Source of the DNA: Chrysophaeum taylorii
Lineage: Eukaryota > Sar > Pelagophyceae > Pelagomonadales > Pelagomonadaceae
Reading direction: 5' to 3'
DNA: 64,000 bases
Assembly (NCBI GenBank): GCA_029834535.1
Contig: JAQMWT010000390.1
Span: forward strand, 124,001-188,000
In this document: positions 8,523 through 20,540 of the stretch, in pieces
Layout of the letters: every line of letters starts with the position of its first letter
How positions within the stretch are numbered: position 1 is the stretch's first letter
The notes under the pieces: model-generated
Told to the model about the DNA's origin: nothing
What the model saw: the letters and a program-made list of their open reading frames with translations, nothing else
The model's database searches: none
Made by a program: the position numbers and the translations under genes

Positions 8523-10910
8523 ATGAGCCGACGAGAGGAGACGAATCCTCCGCAACGAGAGAATTGTTCGCGTCGGCGGCAACAACAACAAGAGGCAAAT
8601 CGATGGCAACAGATTCAGTGGAGCAAGGAAATGACGCGGCCGAACGCGACCGCCGAAGCAATACTCGCGCTGTACGCGGCGCAGGGCGAACGATTCAGCG
8701 CTCGGAACCTCTCCACGGCCGCGCACCGCGTCGCGAAGCTCGGGGGTTCGCGTCGAGATTGGCGCGTGATCGCTCTCGCGGAAACGTGTCGACGACGCGC
8801 TCGCGAATTCAGGTCGCAACATCTCGCGAACGCGGCCTGGGCTTTTGCCAAGATCGGGGGTTCAAATCGCGGGCTCTTCGATGCGATCGCCGAGGTCGCG
8901 AGGCTCGACGAGTTCGAAGCGCAACACCTGGCCAACACGGCCTGGGCCTTTGCGACGGCAAGAATCCGGGCTCCAGAGCTTTTCCGAGACATCGCTCAAG
9001 TCGCGAGGACGACGAATCTCGACACCTTCAACTCGCAAGAAATCGCCAATCTGGCGTGGGCCTTTGCAAAGCAAGGATTCGCGGCGCCGCCGCTTTTTGC
9101 GGCGATCGGAGAGGTGGTGCGGGCGCGCTTGGACGAGTTCAACGCGCAGGGCATCTCGAACGTGGCGTGGGCTTTTGCCAAGTTGGGCGTGCAGGCCCCT
9201 CGGCTCTTCGACGAGATCGGCGCCATCCCGAGGTCGCGGCTGCGCGACTTTCGGCCGCAAAACCTCTCGAACACGGCGTGGGCCTTTGCGACGGCGAGGG
9301 TAGGAGCACCAAGCTTCTTCGAGGCGATAGCCGCCGCGGCTCTGGAAATTGTGGGCGATGGCGACTTCTTGCCGCAGGAGCTCGCAAATACGGCGTGGGC
9401 CTTCGCGACGACGCGAAGCGTCGCAGCGCCCCGGCTCTTCGCGGCGATCGCCGACGTAGCCGTGGCGAAATTAAGCGACTTCAAACCTCAGGAACTCACG
9501 AACTTGGCGTGGGCTTTCGCGACCGCGGGCGTCGAGGCACCCGAGCTCTTCGACGCGATGGCGGGCGCGACAGCCTCGAAGCTCGCAAAGTACAACACGC
9601 AGGACATCGCGAACACGGCGTGGGCCTTCGCGAAAGCGGGCGTCGAGGCGCCGAGGCTCTTTGATGTCCTCGGTGACGCGGCGATCGCGCGCGGGGTCCG
9701 CGAGTTCAAGGCACAGGGAATTGCGAACACGGCGTGGGCCTTCGCGACGGCCGGCGTCGAGGCACCCGAACTCTTCGACGCGATCGCCAACACAGCTCGC
9801 CTGCCCGACTTCAAGCCGCAGGAGCTCGCGACGACGGCGTGGGCCTTCGCGACGGCGCGCGTCGACGCGCCGCGACTCTTCGACGGCATCGCCGACGCGG
9901 CGCGGTCGCGGCTGAGCGAGTTCAGCCCGCAGAATCTCGCCAAGACAGCGTGGGCGTTCGCGATGGCCGGGAAAATGGCGCCGTTGCTTTTCGAAGCGAT
10001 TGGTGAGACGGTTCCATTGCGGTTTCCGGGGAAGTTCAAACCGCAGGACCTCGCGAACTTGGCTTGGGCGTTCGCGACCGCGAGAATCTCGGCGCCTCAG
10101 CTCTTTGCGGCGATCGCCACCGCGGCGCGGCCGCGGCTCAGAAACTTCAACGCGCAGGACCTCGCCACCATGGCGTGGGCGTTCGCGACCGCGAGAATCT
10201 CGGCGCCTCGGTTCTTCGCCGCGATCGCCAAATCCACAAACATCGACGCGACGTTCGACGCGCGGGACCTGGCCAACCTGGCATGGGCCTTCGCGACGGC
10301 GGGGGTCTCCGCGCCTCCATTTTTTGACGCGATCGCCGACGCCATATCGTCACGAATCGGCGACTTCGAACCGCAACTCGTCGCGCGAGCAGCGTGGGCG
10401 TTCGCGTGCGTCGATTGGAAGCGGGACCCGCACTTTTATGCGGCGCTCGCGTCGGTGGATAATCTTCTTCTTCACCACCAGGCGCAGCTCAATCTGGTGT
10501 CGCTGCATTTCCGCCTCGAGTGGCCGGACCTCGACTTTCCTCAAATGTTGTCGTCGTCGTCGTCTATTCGGGAAGCGGGCGTTCCGCCGTCCCGGCTCGC
10601 GTGCGAGGTCTCTGTCGCGCTCGGCTGGCTCGGCTGGACGCACGTCGTTCATTACGTGACCGCAGAGGGTCTGTTGCTCGACATGGCGCAGCCTGGCACG
10701 AAATGCGCGATCCAAGTGGCCGGTCCTTCCCATTACTTGACGAGCGGGAGCGGTGCGCGGCTCGAGACAGGCCCGACCCGCTTCAAGTTGCGGCTCCTGC
10801 GCCGCCTTGGCTGGAACGTGCTTCGCGTCCCCTTCTACGAGTGGGATGCCCTCAACGGCGAGCCAGAGATGCAGGTCGCCTACCTCCGCCTCAACTTGCT
10901 GCTGCGTTAA
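8523..10910 (+). CDS. OPR-like/RAP-domain organelle RNA-binding protein
   Basis: A 795-residue intronless protein. From about residue 60 to 630 it holds about fifteen tandem units of roughly 37-40 residues, each with a core like LANTAWAFATAGV.APELFD and ending F.PQ/F.AQ; a weaker first unit reads LSTAAHRVAKLGG. These are helical-hairpin repeats of the OPR/FASTK-like class that bind organelle transcripts. The C-terminal 85 residues form a RAP domain: AIQVAGPSHYL, then a GPTRFKLRLLRRLGWNVLRV core and the FYEWDAL helix. RAP proteins act in mitochondrial or plastid RNA processing and translation. No clear presequence is visible at the N-terminus, so the target organelle is open. DNA of adjacent repeats is very alike, suggesting recent repeat expansion. 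Confidence 0.9.
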   Translation: MSRREETNPPQRENCSRRRQQQQEANRWQQIQWSKEMTRPNATAEAILALYAAQGERFSARNLSTAAHRVAKLGGSRRDWRVIALAETCRRRAREFRSQHLANAAWAFAKIGGSNRGLFDAIAEVARLDEFEAQHLANTAWAFATARIRAPELFRDIAQVARTTNLDTFNSQEIANLAWAFAKQGFAAPPLFAAIGEVVRARLDEFNAQGISNVAWAFAKLGVQAPRLFDEIGAIPRSRLRDFRPQNLSNTAWAFATARVGAPSFFEAIAAAALEIVGDGDFLPQELANTAWAFATTRSVAAPRLFAAIADVAVAKLSDFKPQELTNLAWAFATAGVEAPELFDAMAGATASKLAKYNTQDIANTAWAFAKAGVEAPRLFDVLGDAAIARGVREFKAQGIANTAWAFATAGVEAPELFDAIANTARLPDFKPQELATTAWAFATARVDAPRLFDGIADAARSRLSEFSPQNLAKTAWAFAMAGKMAPLLFEAIGETVPLRFPGKFKPQDLANLAWAFATARISAPQLFAAIATAARPRLRNFNAQDLATMAWAFATARISAPRFFAAIAKSTNIDATFDARDLANLAWAFATAGVSAPPFFDAIADAISSRIGDFEPQLVARAAWAFACVDWKRDPHFYAALASVDNLLLHHQAQLNLVSLHFRLEWPDLDFPQMLSSSSSIREAGVPPSRLACEVSVALGWLGWTHVVHYVTAEGLLLDMAQPGTKCAIQVAGPSHYLTSGSGARLETGPTRFKLRLLRRLGWNVLRVPFYEWDALNGEPEMQVAYLRLNLLLR

Positions 10911-11233
10911 TAATTATTCTTGAAGTAGGACCTCTGAATGAATCAATCGCCACAAAAAAAAAAATAATTCTACGGAATGATGATGATGATTGATTGATTT
11001 TTACTTTGTCAGAATTATATATGTTGCCGTTAGACGACAACAAATACAACTTACCGGTAGTAGTAGTAGTAGTAGTAGTAGTATATGATGTGTGGAGGTG
11101 CTCGTCAATTATGACGTTGTTGTTGTTGTATTTCAAAAAAAAACCGTCGTCGCCCCACAACACAACACAGCGCACTTCCCTTATTTCCCTTATTATTATT
11201 ATTATTTGAGCACAATCTACTATAATAATAAAA
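10911..11233. other. AT-rich intergenic region with microsatellites
   Basis: Between the convergent 3' ends of the RAP and HEATR5 genes. It contains (AGT)n at about 11059-11083, (TTG)n at about 11115-11130 and (TTA)n near 11190. No gene seen. Confidence 0.6.
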
Positions 11234-11360
11234 CTAGGCGGGCCTGCTGTAGCGGGTCATGTCGATCTTGAGGAGCTGCTGGTGTTGCGGGGGCCGCCTG
11301 GCGAGGAGTGGGGGTTTCGAAGACGAGGAGGGAGGCCTGCGCGTTTTCGTCGTTCGTTAG

Positions 11361-11392
<32 letters not shown>

Positions 11393-14300
11393 CATATGCG
11401 CACAACGGGCGGAAGTCTCGGGGAACTACTCACTTGTGGTGGATTTGTTGTTGTTGTTGTTGTTGTGAGGATGATGTCACGGCGGCGGCGCGCATCGCCG
11501 TCTCGACGCGGTGCTTCGAGTCGGGATCGAGGAGAAGGATCGCCGCGCGGAAGAGGTGGGGGTTGGCCTTGGCGAGGTCGAGGAGGGCGTCGGTGGGGAG
11601 AGCATCCTTGAAGGGCCCGGTGATGAGCGCGGCGAGGAGGGGGGGGCGTTGGTTTTCATTAGGGGGAAAGGTCGATAGGAGGGCGCGAGACGCGTCGGGG
11701 GACCCTCCCCTTTTCGCGAGGACCGCGACGGCCGGGAGGAGGAGGGGCGCGGCAGAGGGCGGTCCTCCGTCGGGCGGAAGGAAGGTCGAGATAATCGGGA
11801 AAGCGCCGTCGACGAGGGCGAGGCGGGAGAGCTCGGGGGTGGCGGCCTCGATGTTATCGTCGCTCGGCTGCCAGGCGCCAAGGAGGGCCTCGGCCGCCTT
11901 GGCGACGACCGGCGCGGGGGCTCCGGCGGCCCGGAAGGCCTCGGCTCTTCGGCGCGCGGCCGCCGGGAGACACTCAATAATTTCCGTCGGCGCTCGCGCG
12001 CGCGTCGCTCTCAGGAGTCGGGCGGGCGCGTCGGCGAGGGTCCAGGTGTCATCAGGATCTAAGCGCGCTACTTTGAGAGCTAGGAGGAAGAGGTCCTCCG
12101 AAGGCGGGAGGTCGATCGCGGCCTCGAGGCAGAGAACGATAGATCTTAGCTCCCTCGTCTCTACCGCGCGCGCGAGGGCGCCGGAGACGCAGGTCGCGAC
12201 GAGCGCCGGGGATCGAGATAGGGGCGCCTTGGCCGCGCGAAGGGCCGCCTCGAGGAGGATTTCTTCTTCTTCTTCTTCTTCTTCTTCTTCTTCTTCTTCT
12301 TCTTCTTCTTCTTTCGGGCGGCGGTGGCGCCGCTGCTGTAAATTGAACGCGAAGGCGCTCAGCGCGCCGACGACCGCCGCGTCGAGGCGGGTCGCTCGTC
12401 GCAAGAGATTCTCGATCGCGCCCAGCAGCCAGAGCCTCTTCTTCTTATTGGACTGGAGGGCCACAGCACAGCACGCGAGAATCGAAGCGTCGTCTTCGCT
12501 CGGCCGCGTCGCGGCCGCGGCCGCGAAGAGCGGCTGGAAGCGGCAGAGCGGCGCTTTGAGCTCGTGGGCGTCGACCGTCGAGTCGTACGTGTTGCCGACG
12601 GCGAGTCGCGGCGCGCTCATCGAGGGCCACTTGGCCTCGCCCTGCGAGAGGCGGGCCGCGTCGAGGATCGCGTCCCTCCAGCCAGCAGCGCACGCCTCGA
12701 CGGCGTCGGGCAACGCCTTATCGAGGGCCTCCCCGATTTTGGAACCGGACGATCGCAGCAAGCACATTTGCGCGATGATCGCGAGGCGCTCGAGCCTGTC
12801 CAGCACGCCGAGGTGGGGGGGATCGAAATCGCGAAATTTTTCGCCCATCACCGAGACCTTAAAAATTCGGCGGAGCTGGGTCGGATCGTCGAGGAGGCCT
12901 GCTTTGGCGAGAGAGAAGAGCGCGCCGCGCGCTCGGCCGAGGACCTCGAGGGGCGCCCCCTCCGGAAGCGTCGCGCGCACGGCCGAAGCGAGCTGGGACG
13001 CGTGGTGCTTGAGGATCCCCGTCGCATTTTTTTCTTCTTGAGCGTCGGGGTCGGGCGTACGCGCGAAGGCGTCGACGACGAGGGATAAGAGTTCGAGGCC
13101 GCGGGCCCGAAGCCCCGGCAAAGGCGCGTCGTCGCCGACGCTCGCGGTCGCGGTAGAACACGCCATCGCGACGATCTCGTCGAGCCACGCGGCGGCCGAA
13201 TCGCATTTCGTCAGGTCGCCTCGGTTCTGCCTGACGTCGTCGGCCGTCTGTCGCGCCCCGAGCACGTCGAGGTGCTTGGGCGCGAGATTTTTGAGGACGT
13301 GGGTCGCGCACTCGAGGGCAGCCGCCCGCGTCTGCCACCTCGCGTTCCCGTCCAGCCCTTCGAGGCGCCGCGCCTTCGCAGCCTCTAGAACGGACGCCCT
13401 CGTCTCGTAAATTTCCTCGTCGTCTTCGTCGTCGTCGTCGTCCCGGCGCCGCCGCCGCCCCGACAACACCATCGCCGAGGAGGTGTTCCCTTTTCTTCTT
13501 CTTCGCCGCCGCCGCCGCGCGAGAACCGGATATCTTCTTCTTGGTCGTCGTCGTCGTCGTCGTCTTCCTGATCACCCGCCCGGGAGGAGGAGGCGGCCGT
13601 GGCCGCCGCAAGAGCCGACGGAATCAGCAGCCAATCCACAGAACCACCGTCTTCGGCCGCGAGAGCGCGGAGCGCGCGTCTCGCCGCCGCTACCCCTCGG
13701 CGCGCGTCGGCGCAGCGCTTGTCGTCGCAGCAGAGGGCGTGGGGCTGGCCGCGGGCCGCCGCGTTGTCGACGAGTCGGAACGCGAGGAGCGTGGCGAGGC
13801 GCCGGGAGAGAGGTCGTCCGAGGCGCCTGGCCGCGCGCGTCGCGGCGACCATCTCGTCGAAGGACGTCGTCATCGTCGCGATCGCGCCGAGCGCGTCGTC
13901 GGGGGCCGCCTCGGAGAGGGCCGCGTAGGCGAGGGCCGCCGCCGTCCCGAGGGCCGGGGCGTCCCAGGGGTCCTCGTCGCGGCGGCAGAGGAGGGCATCG
14001 ACGACGGCCGCGTACCGGGCGGCGAGCGGGGAATCGACGCCTTTCGTTCGCAGACGTCGGACGAGAGGCGCGATCGCGACGACGCACCGCGCGACCCCCG
14101 CCACCAAAATAGCCGAGTCTTCGACCCCAAAAGCGCACGACGGACGCCGTTGTCTCGAGGAAGAGTCCGATTCCAACGGCGCGACGAGCTGCGTCTCTAG
14201 AGCGTCGAGGACGGCCGCCACCTGCTGTCGGGTCGAGGCGTCGGCGTCGAGGGCCGTCGCCGCGCGCGCGAGCGCGAAGAGACCCCAGGCCCGGGGAAGG

Positions 14301-17300
14301 GCCGGTCCGTAGGCCGATGCCGTCGCGTCGACCAGCGGCTTCCGGAGGGCCTCGACCGCCTTGTCGGCGCGGAGGAGGCGGGCACCTCCGGTCAGCGCGG
14401 CGATCGCGGCGGCCGCTCCCGATCTGCGCGCGGCGTCGGGCGCCGACCTCGGCGCGTCCGTCCGCGAGGCCGCGTCCAGCAACGCCCGCACCGCCGCACC
14501 CTTCTTCTCCTCCTCGGTGCTCGGGAGCTTGGAGACCAGGAGCGCGAGGGCCCAAGCCGAGTAGATTCTCGCTCTGGGACTCGCGGACGCGAGACCTCGC
14601 GCCAAAGCGTCGCGCGGCGAGTCGGTGAAGTGCGCGGGCGACCACGCGTCCAGCGCCGAGACCATCGCCAGCAGCGCTGCTGCCGCGTTGACGGTCGCGA
14701 CCGCGTGGCGCCGCTCCTTGCGGCGCTCGTCCGACGGCAGGAGGGACTTTTTCGGGGACTGGAGCGCGGCCACGAGCGTGGCGGCCACCAACTCGAGCGC
14801 GGCGCACTTGGTCTCCGGTCGTCGGCGCGGCGTGAGGGCCGCGAGGGACCTGATTATGGCATCCACCAGCCTTGCTGCGACGAGGTGCGAGGACACCTTC
14901 TGCTGGCGGTGCCGGGACGTCGAGGTCGTAGCGTGGTCGATGGCGCAAGAGAGCTCGCAGCGTCGCAACCAGTCTACGTCGCCGCCGCCGCCGCTCGGAG
15001 AGGCGGCGGCTCGGGTCGCGGGCGAGAGGAAGGTCAACGAAAGGAGTGTGGTCGCGCGATCCGAGGCGCCGCTCCTGATCGCCGCCACCGCCGCAGCCGA
15101 GACCTCGTCCCCGCACCCGTGGCCGTCGGCAGCGTGCGCGACCCCGAGGTGAGCTTGGTCTCCGCTAAAGTCGAGCGACGTGGTGGCGAGATCTTCGAGA
15201 CCGTCCTCGTCGGCGGGCGCGGGGGCTTTGTGGTGTTGGGAGGGTGCAGCATCCGGGACTTCGTCGGGGGCCTCGGCGGCCGTCTCGAGGGGGGCGGCCG
15301 TGTCCTTGAAGAGCGTGAGGGCCCACCGGAACGCGTGAGACGCTTCGTCTTCGGGGAGCTTCTCGTGCGCTCGGGCGGGCAGACTCGCGTACGCTTCCAA
15401 ATTCGCCGCGGCCACGAGACGGTAGAGGCGGATGGACGCGGTCCTGCCAACACGCACCGCCTGCCTCGAGACGCGGGCCAACAAGGGGGGTATTTCTGGA
15501 GCGTTCGGGTCGGTGCGCTGGAGCTTGGCGACGGCCCCCGACGCGGCTTCCAAGCACGCGAGTTGATGATTCGAATCGAGCTCGTCGTCGAACCGCAAGC
15601 CGCGGTCGAGGGCGTGGACGATCCTTAATTTACGGCGGGTCACGAAGCCCGGGTCGCTCGCGAGGGCACCCATCAGCGCCCAGCCCCCGCGGACGCAACA
15701 AATCAGAGCAGCGGTGCTCGCGGCGTCGCCGACCAGAGCCGCGTCGAACTGTCTCGTCACGAGAGACTCGCCCACGGCCAGCGCTTCGTCCTGGAGGGCC
15801 CAGCCGGCCGCGGAAGTGAGAACCGAGGCCGCCACGGTCGCGAAGCCGTCGAGGGCGTCGCGCGCCGCCACGTTGGCCTCGCGCCTCGACGCGGCGTCCA
15901 CGAGGAGCTGGTGGTTGGCCGTCGCGTCTTCCAAAGCCCTCCTCGCGATCCGGGCTCGGCGATCCGCCGCGAACGCGTCGGCGACGGCCGCCGCGAGGTC
16001 CACCGCGCGCGCCCGCACCCCCGGGCTCGGGGATTTCGCGAATTCCGACACCCGAAGCTCGGCGAGGTCCGCGTCCCGCGCGGGGATCGCAGCCCCGAGA
16101 CACAGCACGAGGTGCGCCGCCGCGGCGAGCGCCACTTCGGGACAGCCGTTTGGCGACGCGAGGACCGTCGCGAGGATTTCTCGCTGTCGCCGCTCGTCCC
16201 AGGAGCACAGTCCGTCCCGCACCACGTAGGCGAGTGCCTCGAGCGCGTCGCCCGATTTCTTTTGTTGGGGATCGTTGATCAAGCATTTCACGAGCTCCTC
16301 GACCGACGAGCGCTCGCGCTGTCGAATCACGAGGTCCGCCGCGCAAGATACGGCGCCCGACAGCAGCTTGCGGTTCCTGGCGTCGGAGGCCTTCGCGATA
16401 ACCCCCACAGCCCAACCGATTGCCCCGCTCACCGTCGGCCCTCCCTTGGAGAGAAACAGCCACGCGTTCTGTTTCCTCTTGTCGGAGGTCGTGATCCCCC
16501 GGAGAGCCGCGGGCATCATCGACGACCTCGCGCTCTTCTCGCCGCTCGCACTACCACCAGCATGTGCCGGCTTGGTGTTGTTGTCTTCGGCCTTCTTCTC
16601 CTCCTGGGGCTCGTCGGCGCGCGCCGACACGGCAGACAGCCGTTCCCGCGCGGCGCGGGCCGCGTCGAGGCGCGCGCTCAGCGCTATCGCGACCGCCTCG
16701 GCGTACGCGAGCCTCGCGTCCGCGCACTCGTCCCCGAGCCCCTTAACACCCGCCTCGAACACCGCGTCGAGGAGCGCCGCGGCGCCATCGTAATCGAGCT
16801 TCGTCGGCGACCGCGCCTCGGCCTCCCCCTTCTTCTCCTCGCGCTCGTGCTGCGCGTCCTCCGCCGACGCCGTCGCCAACGCGGCGCGCGCCGCGTCGCC
16901 CGCGCCCGTCGCGACGCCCGCGAGCAACTTGGCCGCGGCCACGCGCGCCTCGGCATGCTTCTCGGCCCCGCCGCGCGACGCCACCACCTTCACCAAATCC
17001 ATCATCTCGCGCTTCCCCCCATGCATAATGCTCGCCCGCGACACGTCCCCGAGACCCCGCAACGCGGCCGCCCTCGCGCCCGCCTCGGCCGCGCCCTTCG
17101 CGTGCTTCGCCAGCCGCGACCGCGCCTCCCCGAGGCTCGCCGCTCCCAGCCGACCCCCGTACGCCAAGCACAACGCCCCCAACGCCTCGCACGAGGCGGC
17201 GCGACTCCCCACCGACCGCGAAGGACTCCGGCTCCCGACCAGTCGTTTCTCCTCCGTTCCGCACAGCTCGTACAGCCCCCGGAACGCGCCGTACAGCTGA

Positions 17301-17590
17301 CCCCCCGCGTCCCCCGCCGCGTACAACAGCACCACGCACTCGCACACGCTCCCCCGCAGCGCCTCGGACACCACCAGCTCCCGCTGCTTCAGAATCGCCT
17401 CGATCGCGTCCCACGCCCGCGCCTGCGCGGCCTTCTCGCGCAACGCCTCCACCGTCGCCTCCCGCAACGCCTGACGCAGCTCCCACACGCCCCGAAACAC
17501 CTTTTTGCTCGCCCCGAGACGACCCTTCGCATCTCCGGCGCTTTCCAACGATTTCAGCGCGCTTCGCACCTTGCTCGTCGCGCTCTCCAT
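11234..17590 (-). CDS. HEATR5/Laa1/SWEETIE-like HEAT-repeat protein
   Basis: One large gene (over 2,000 codons) seen as two long frames (17590 to 13385 and 13472 to 11430) plus a short last exon. The N-terminal 200 residues match HEATR5: counts of Ala-rich HEAT hairpins, VVLLYAAGDAGGQLYGAFRG, and the EALGALCLAYGGRLG segment. The block from about 13340 downward (RWQTRAAALECATHVLKNL, then LRARGLELLSLVVDAFA) matches the conserved C-terminal region of HEATR5A/B, which with adaptor complexes handles endosome-Golgi traffic. A second intron is clear: donor GTGAGT at 11433, acceptor CAG ending at 11337 (97 nt); it joins in frame and ends the protein LLKIDMTRYSRPA. The first intron, between the long frames, is unresolved; 13575-13424 (GT...AG, 152 nt) is one reading that restores frame. 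A (TTC)n tract encodes poly-Glu near 12260-12312 and (AC)n lies in the last intron. Confidence 0.85.
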
Positions 17591-17729
17591 TTTTTCCGAG
17601 TGGGAGGACTCGTCTCGTCGTCGTCGTCGGAAAAGTACAAATTAACTACTAAACCCTTCAATAAGAATGAAAAAAGGAAATAGCCCCCCCCCTTCTTACC
17701 CTTTACTTTTTATTATTATTATTAGGACT

Positions 17730-18104
17730 AACTAACTAACTTCAGACCTCCCCCGAGCATGATGGGAGCCAGGCCGGACCGACAGGAGCCAGTCTGGGAT
17801 CACGGGCCTGTAGACGAGGAGCGCCGAAAGGTCGGTCGGCGGAGAGTGACCTGATCATCAAGCTTGTCGCCATGCGACGAGGAGACCGCGATGTGACTGA
17901 CAACCAACTCGTCGATAACCTTCCGTCTTCGCCCCCCGGCCATACCCCGTCCCACTGCGAACGTTCCGGCTGCCAACCGGCCCGCCCGGGAGGCGAATAG
18001 GTGCCAACCTACGCCGGGAGGGCGGATGCCCTCGCAAGGCTCAGGATTCATGAGGCACCGTCCTCCATCGCAACCATGCGGTCGGCGATCAGGGTATATT
18101 ATTA
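17730..18104. mobile_element. Short non-coding mobile element, copy A (9-bp TSD)
   Basis: Starts CTAACTAACTAACTTCAG. Its first 290 bp are about 95% identical to 51307-51593. It is flanked by TTATTAGGA at 17721-17729 and 18105-18113, a 9-bp direct repeat, although the TTA-rich setting makes that repeat less decisive than the one at the second copy. Nine-base duplications are typical of Mutator-like elements. No transposase inside. Between HEATR5 (start 17590) and the element there is only AT-rich spacer. Confidence 0.6.
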
Positions 18105-19540
18105 TTATTAGGAGTGAGTGAGTGATCCCACAATGCCGCACACAGAGCAGCGCCTCTGGGACCTCCTCGAACTTCTACTCCTACACGAAGACGACCAGCC
18201 TCGAATTCCGCCAAAACCGCCACGTCCTGGCGGACACGGCGTTCAACACCAAAGCCATAGCGTAATTGTTGTTATTATTATTATTACATGTCGCGTACTG
18301 CATGCACCGGCGCGCTTTCTTCCTTCCGTTCTCACTTTTTCGGTTCGACGATCACCACTCCCCCAAATGCGGTGTGTTGGTTAAAATTGCTTCTTGGCCC
18401 CCGGCTTTTGTCGGGGACGACGTGATCAGATTCCTCAAACCTCGTGGGTGTTGGGAACAAGATTTTGATACCGCCAATCCGGTATTTACTTCAGCTCGAT
18501 CGGTAAAAAGACTTCTTCGCGAACATTCGACCGTGGGCACGCAAACTCCGATGCCCAGGGGAAAGTAGGCAGTTCGCGCCAGTTCGTGCCTGATGCGAGT
18601 TCGGGACCGCGGCGGCAAAACGCCGAACGACCCGTCATCGAGCGTATTTGCTATAGGGGACGGACCCCTATCAGTCTGCCTCTCTGTTTGCATTTTCCGA
18701 AGAAAAGCTCTTTGCGCGCGCGGCGCGCAAGCGACGAGGGGTGATGAAGGAGGGAACTTGGCTTTCGAGCCGAAGATTGAGCGGAGCTGCTGTTGGACGT
18801 GCGGGAGGTTGATTGTCCGTTTTAAACGAGGCCTAAAGCTTCTTGGGGTGTTCGAAACGTGGCTCGCGCGGAAGCCATTGGTCACAACGACGCTCTTGGG
18901 TGAAAAGATGCTGTGGCAGCACTTCTTTCTCGAGAAGATGAGGCTCGCCCTGAAGGTCAACTCGTAGAGCGAATAATCCTCGCAGTCAAGCGTCTTGTTG
19001 GCCTCAGTCGCGGCATCGGCAAGCTTGTCGAAGAGTCGGTCGTCGACGTCGGCAGGCGTCCCCCGCGCCTTAAAGCTCTTCCCTTCGCCACGCAGACTCT
19101 GGCAACAACGGCTCGCATGCGCGTCCCCCTTTGCAGTACGCCAACACAAGTCCTCGTCGGGGATTTATTTACCCGCAAGGTCAGCAGAACACGTTTCTTC
19201 AACTTGAGCTACGCAACGAAAGGACACGGCGTGCACCTTGACACCAACCTCAGCGCGCGAGAAGCGAAACATTCAAAGTTATCACTGTTACATCAATGTA
19301 TTGATAACCCCTTTGCATTCAATCAAGGCAGAGATTCTTTCATTCACCTTGAAGAAGATATCAAACTTCGCAAGCTGCGTTGACGATTCTGCTGCTCGTC
19401 TCGCTGATATGCCGCTGTCAGTGCTGGCCGTTATTCTTGGATTGATGTCTCATTGGTTCAAGGACGAACGCACGAAGAAGGGAGACGCCCCGACCGCGAC
19501 ACCGTGACCGGATGCATGACGAGCAAGTCGCTCCACGTCG
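18105..19540. other. Anonymous DNA, possible gene debris
   Basis: No gene recognised. Two short stretches look once-coding: about 18150-18262 on the plus strand, and about 19090-18900 on the minus strand (VDDRLFDKLADAATEANKTL). Neither matches a family I know or has intact ends. Confidence 0.35.
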
Positions 19541-19559
19541 TTCGGTGGTGGTCGGGCGG

Positions 19560-20515
19560 TCGGTGTCGGGCTCGTCGAGACGCCAGCCTATCGCCTCGCG
19601 AAGTCGTCCCACTTTAGCAAGTCGGCGTCGAAATTCCTGATCGCTTTTTACTCGCGAAAAGACGAGGAGGCATACGTCGCCGACCTCATCGCCGACCTCT
19701 TTCGTATCGCCGAGGCCGAGCGCTGCTCGTGTCATTGCCGCCGGCTGCCGTCCCCGACTCGCCGCCGTCGGGTACGCACGTCCACTCCCTCTACGACGTT
19801 CTGTGAGCACCTCTCGAAGATCGCGCGCGGGCGCCCGAATCTTTGCGCAGCAACGATCCCAACGTCCGTCTCAAGACGACCGGCGCTCCGAGAACCTCAA
19901 ATACGACGCTATTCGTCGCCTCGACCTCTTCAAACTGCCGTGCTCCGAGGCGGAACTCAACGCTTACCTCACCAAGCTCGTCGCCGACGGCGCACCCATC
20001 ACGGGCGACACTACCTGGAAAGCCCGGCGCTTCCTCGCGGGCGACGAGTACTGCGCCATCCTCCGGCGTCGCCTTTCGCAGGGCCTCCTCAACAACGTCC
20101 ACGCCGACGAACGACTCGACACCCTTTCGTGGGTCCGCGACTTCGCCCCTGTCGTCGACGACGGCGACACCGAGACCAACCCACCCAATGCTGCCTCTTC
20201 GGCCGCGTCCTGGCTCTCGACGCTCTCGACTCGAATCAGAAAACCCCGCTCCTTCCAGACCCCCGCCAACCGCCCGTCTACTGGCGCGCCAACGAAGTCG
20301 CCAAATTCCTCACGTCAGAACACTACGGCCGCAAAGATCGCTACTTGTCTTGGCGTGAGATCTTCTCGCTTCTTTTTACACCTCCAAGGAAACGATCTTC
20401 GACTTCGACGACGATCTCTGGCCCTTCGTTTTTACCAACCACCTGCAGATCCCCTCCCGCCTCCGATTCAAACACGACAGCTGGTCGACTTTGCGAAGGT
20501 CATCAAGCTCGAGAC
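19560..20515 (+). pseudogene. Unidentified broken gene
   Basis: A plus-strand reading that keeps protein-like composition but jumps frame several times. Segments in order include SKFLIAFYSRKDEEAYVADL (about 19640-19720), YDAIRRLDLFKLPCSEAELN and KARRFLAGDEYCAILRRRLS (about 19900-20160), then in another frame YWRANEVAKFLTSEHYGRKD (about 20280-20340) and FDDDLWPFVFTNHLQIPSRL (about 20405-20465). I do not recognise the family. Stops and shifts between the segments make a working gene unlikely, though introns could explain some of them. Confidence 0.5.
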
Positions 20516-20540
20516 TGAACGCGTCGTCGACGGACGTCGT

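Noticed and set aside
11361-11388. (AC)n tract as a possible promoter or Z-DNA signal
   Set aside because: It lies inside the last HEATR5 intron and is a plain microsatellite.
13483-14200. Arg-rich frames opposite the HEATR5 gene
   Set aside because: Arg/Gly/Pro-rich products are typical shadows of an Ala-rich GC-rich gene on the other strand.
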